From Mycobacteriaceae bacterium (GTDB lineage Bacteria > Actinomycetota > Actinomycetes > Mycobacteriales > Mycobacteriaceae): DNA of 13,797 nt. Of this stretch, positions 13,405 to 13,797 are shown piece by piece (positions within the stretch are counted from its first letter, which is position 1; every line of letters begins with the position of its first letter). The notes under the pieces are model-generated. The model ran no database searches. It worked only from the letters and a program-made list of their open reading frames with translations, and had not been told where the DNA came from. The position numbers were made by a program, and so were the translations under genes. Where the stretch lies: assembly GCA_013362555.1 (NCBI GenBank), contig JABFVX010000016.1, positions 1-13,797 of the forward strand. Reading direction: 5' to 3'.

Positions 13405-13797
13405 TGAGGAAAATCGGCTTGGCTTCGGCGCTGACGGCGGGCGTCGTGAGCGTGACAGCGGCGACCGCGAGTGCGACTACCGCCCAGGATTCGGCGGCGG
13501 CGGTGCACTTCACAGCCACCCCGAGCTCGAATGCCGCCGTGATCACCACCGACACCGGTTCGATGACCGCCGACCGCGGAGTGTTCAGCATCAAGGCGCC
13601 GAACGGCGCGGTGCTGGCCAAGGCAGACCTGTCGTTCCGCGTCGACGACTTCGTGTTCCCCATCGTCGCCGAGATCAAGAACCGCACGGCGACACTGACC
13701 CCGCGGCTCGACCTGAAACACGCTGTCTACCAGCCGATCGCCCAGCCCGATCCCTCCCAGGTGCAGCTCAATGCGGCCCAGCGGGAGCAGGCGGCGT
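13405..13797 (+). CDS. Exported protein, Nocardia-type (N-terminal 131 codons, cut by window end)
   Basis: Runs off the window. The ATG at 13405 follows AAGGAC with 5-nt spacing; an in-frame ATG at 13384 is less likely. Seen: signal peptide of about 24 residues (MRKIG, hydrophobic Ala/Val/Thr core, TASA then TTAQD, an A-x-A signal peptidase I site). The mature part is beta-rich: AVHFTATPSSNAAVITTDTGSM, FSIKAPNGAVLAKADLSFRVDDFVFPIVAEI. This resembles a family of exported proteins of unknown function common in Nocardia, recently given a DUF name (DUF8020 from memory), whose C-terminal half is glycine/alanine-rich and hydrophobic. That half is outside the window. It sits behind inverted repeat C, so it may share control with the patatin/fadE locus. 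Role unknown. Confidence 0.75.

Noticed and set aside
1..13797. tRNA, rRNA or known riboswitch
   Set aside because: No cloverleaf, rRNA-like or recognised riboswitch consensus was seen by eye; covariance-model searches could not be run.

Overview
The window is 13.8 kb of high-GC actinobacterial DNA. GTG starts, strong GC bias at third codon positions, the FadE-type acyl-CoA dehydrogenase pair, the TetR genes and an exported protein of a type common in Nocardia all suggest Nocardia or a near relative in the Mycobacteriales. This assignment is inferred from protein character; no search was run. No RNA gene, insertion sequence, prophage or CRISPR array was seen.

Layout. (1) 21-2396: an aldo/keto reductase (-) and a CoA-disulfide-reductase-like flavoprotein (+) share a short divergent gap. 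(2) 2422-3624: an unrecognised 400-residue protein (-) with a possible Cys/His catalytic pair. (3) 3625-4311: a gene-poor gap holding a 49-bp near-perfect palindrome. (4) 4312-7514: a convergent pair made of a CYP157-like cytochrome P450 (+), which lacks the usual ExxR arginine, and an acyl-CoA oxidase (-), with a strong hairpin terminator between them. (5) 7515-8064: a second gap with a leader hairpin, an operator-like inverted repeat, a 41-codon ORF and a second palindrome. (6) 8106-11524: a tightly packed minus-strand operon, catalytic acyl-CoA dehydrogenase, non-catalytic acyl-CoA dehydrogenase partner, zinc alcohol dehydrogenase. (7) 11617-13151: a divergent plus-strand pair, patatin-like lipase and TetR regulator (QsdR-like C-terminal domain), closed by a third palindrome. 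(8) 13405-end: an exported protein cut by the window edge.

How it fits together. Regions 6 and 7 look like one catabolic unit. The patatin-like hydrolase would release an acyl or alcohol substrate. The alcohol dehydrogenase and the heteromeric FadE pair would oxidise it, and the adjacent TetR would control both directions from the shared 92-bp promoter. That promoter carries the inverted repeat TGATACA-N12-TGTATCA. Two more copies with exactly the same 12-nt spacer lie at 7879-7904 (before the small ORF) and 13261-13286 (TGAGACA/TGTCTCA, over the promoter of the exported protein). This suggests a small local regulon not confined to one operon.

The most unusual features are this three-site operator family, three long palindromes at 3935, 8065 and 13180 whose arms differ by paired (compensatory) changes, and the solitary CYP157-like P450 without the conservon genes that usually accompany that family.
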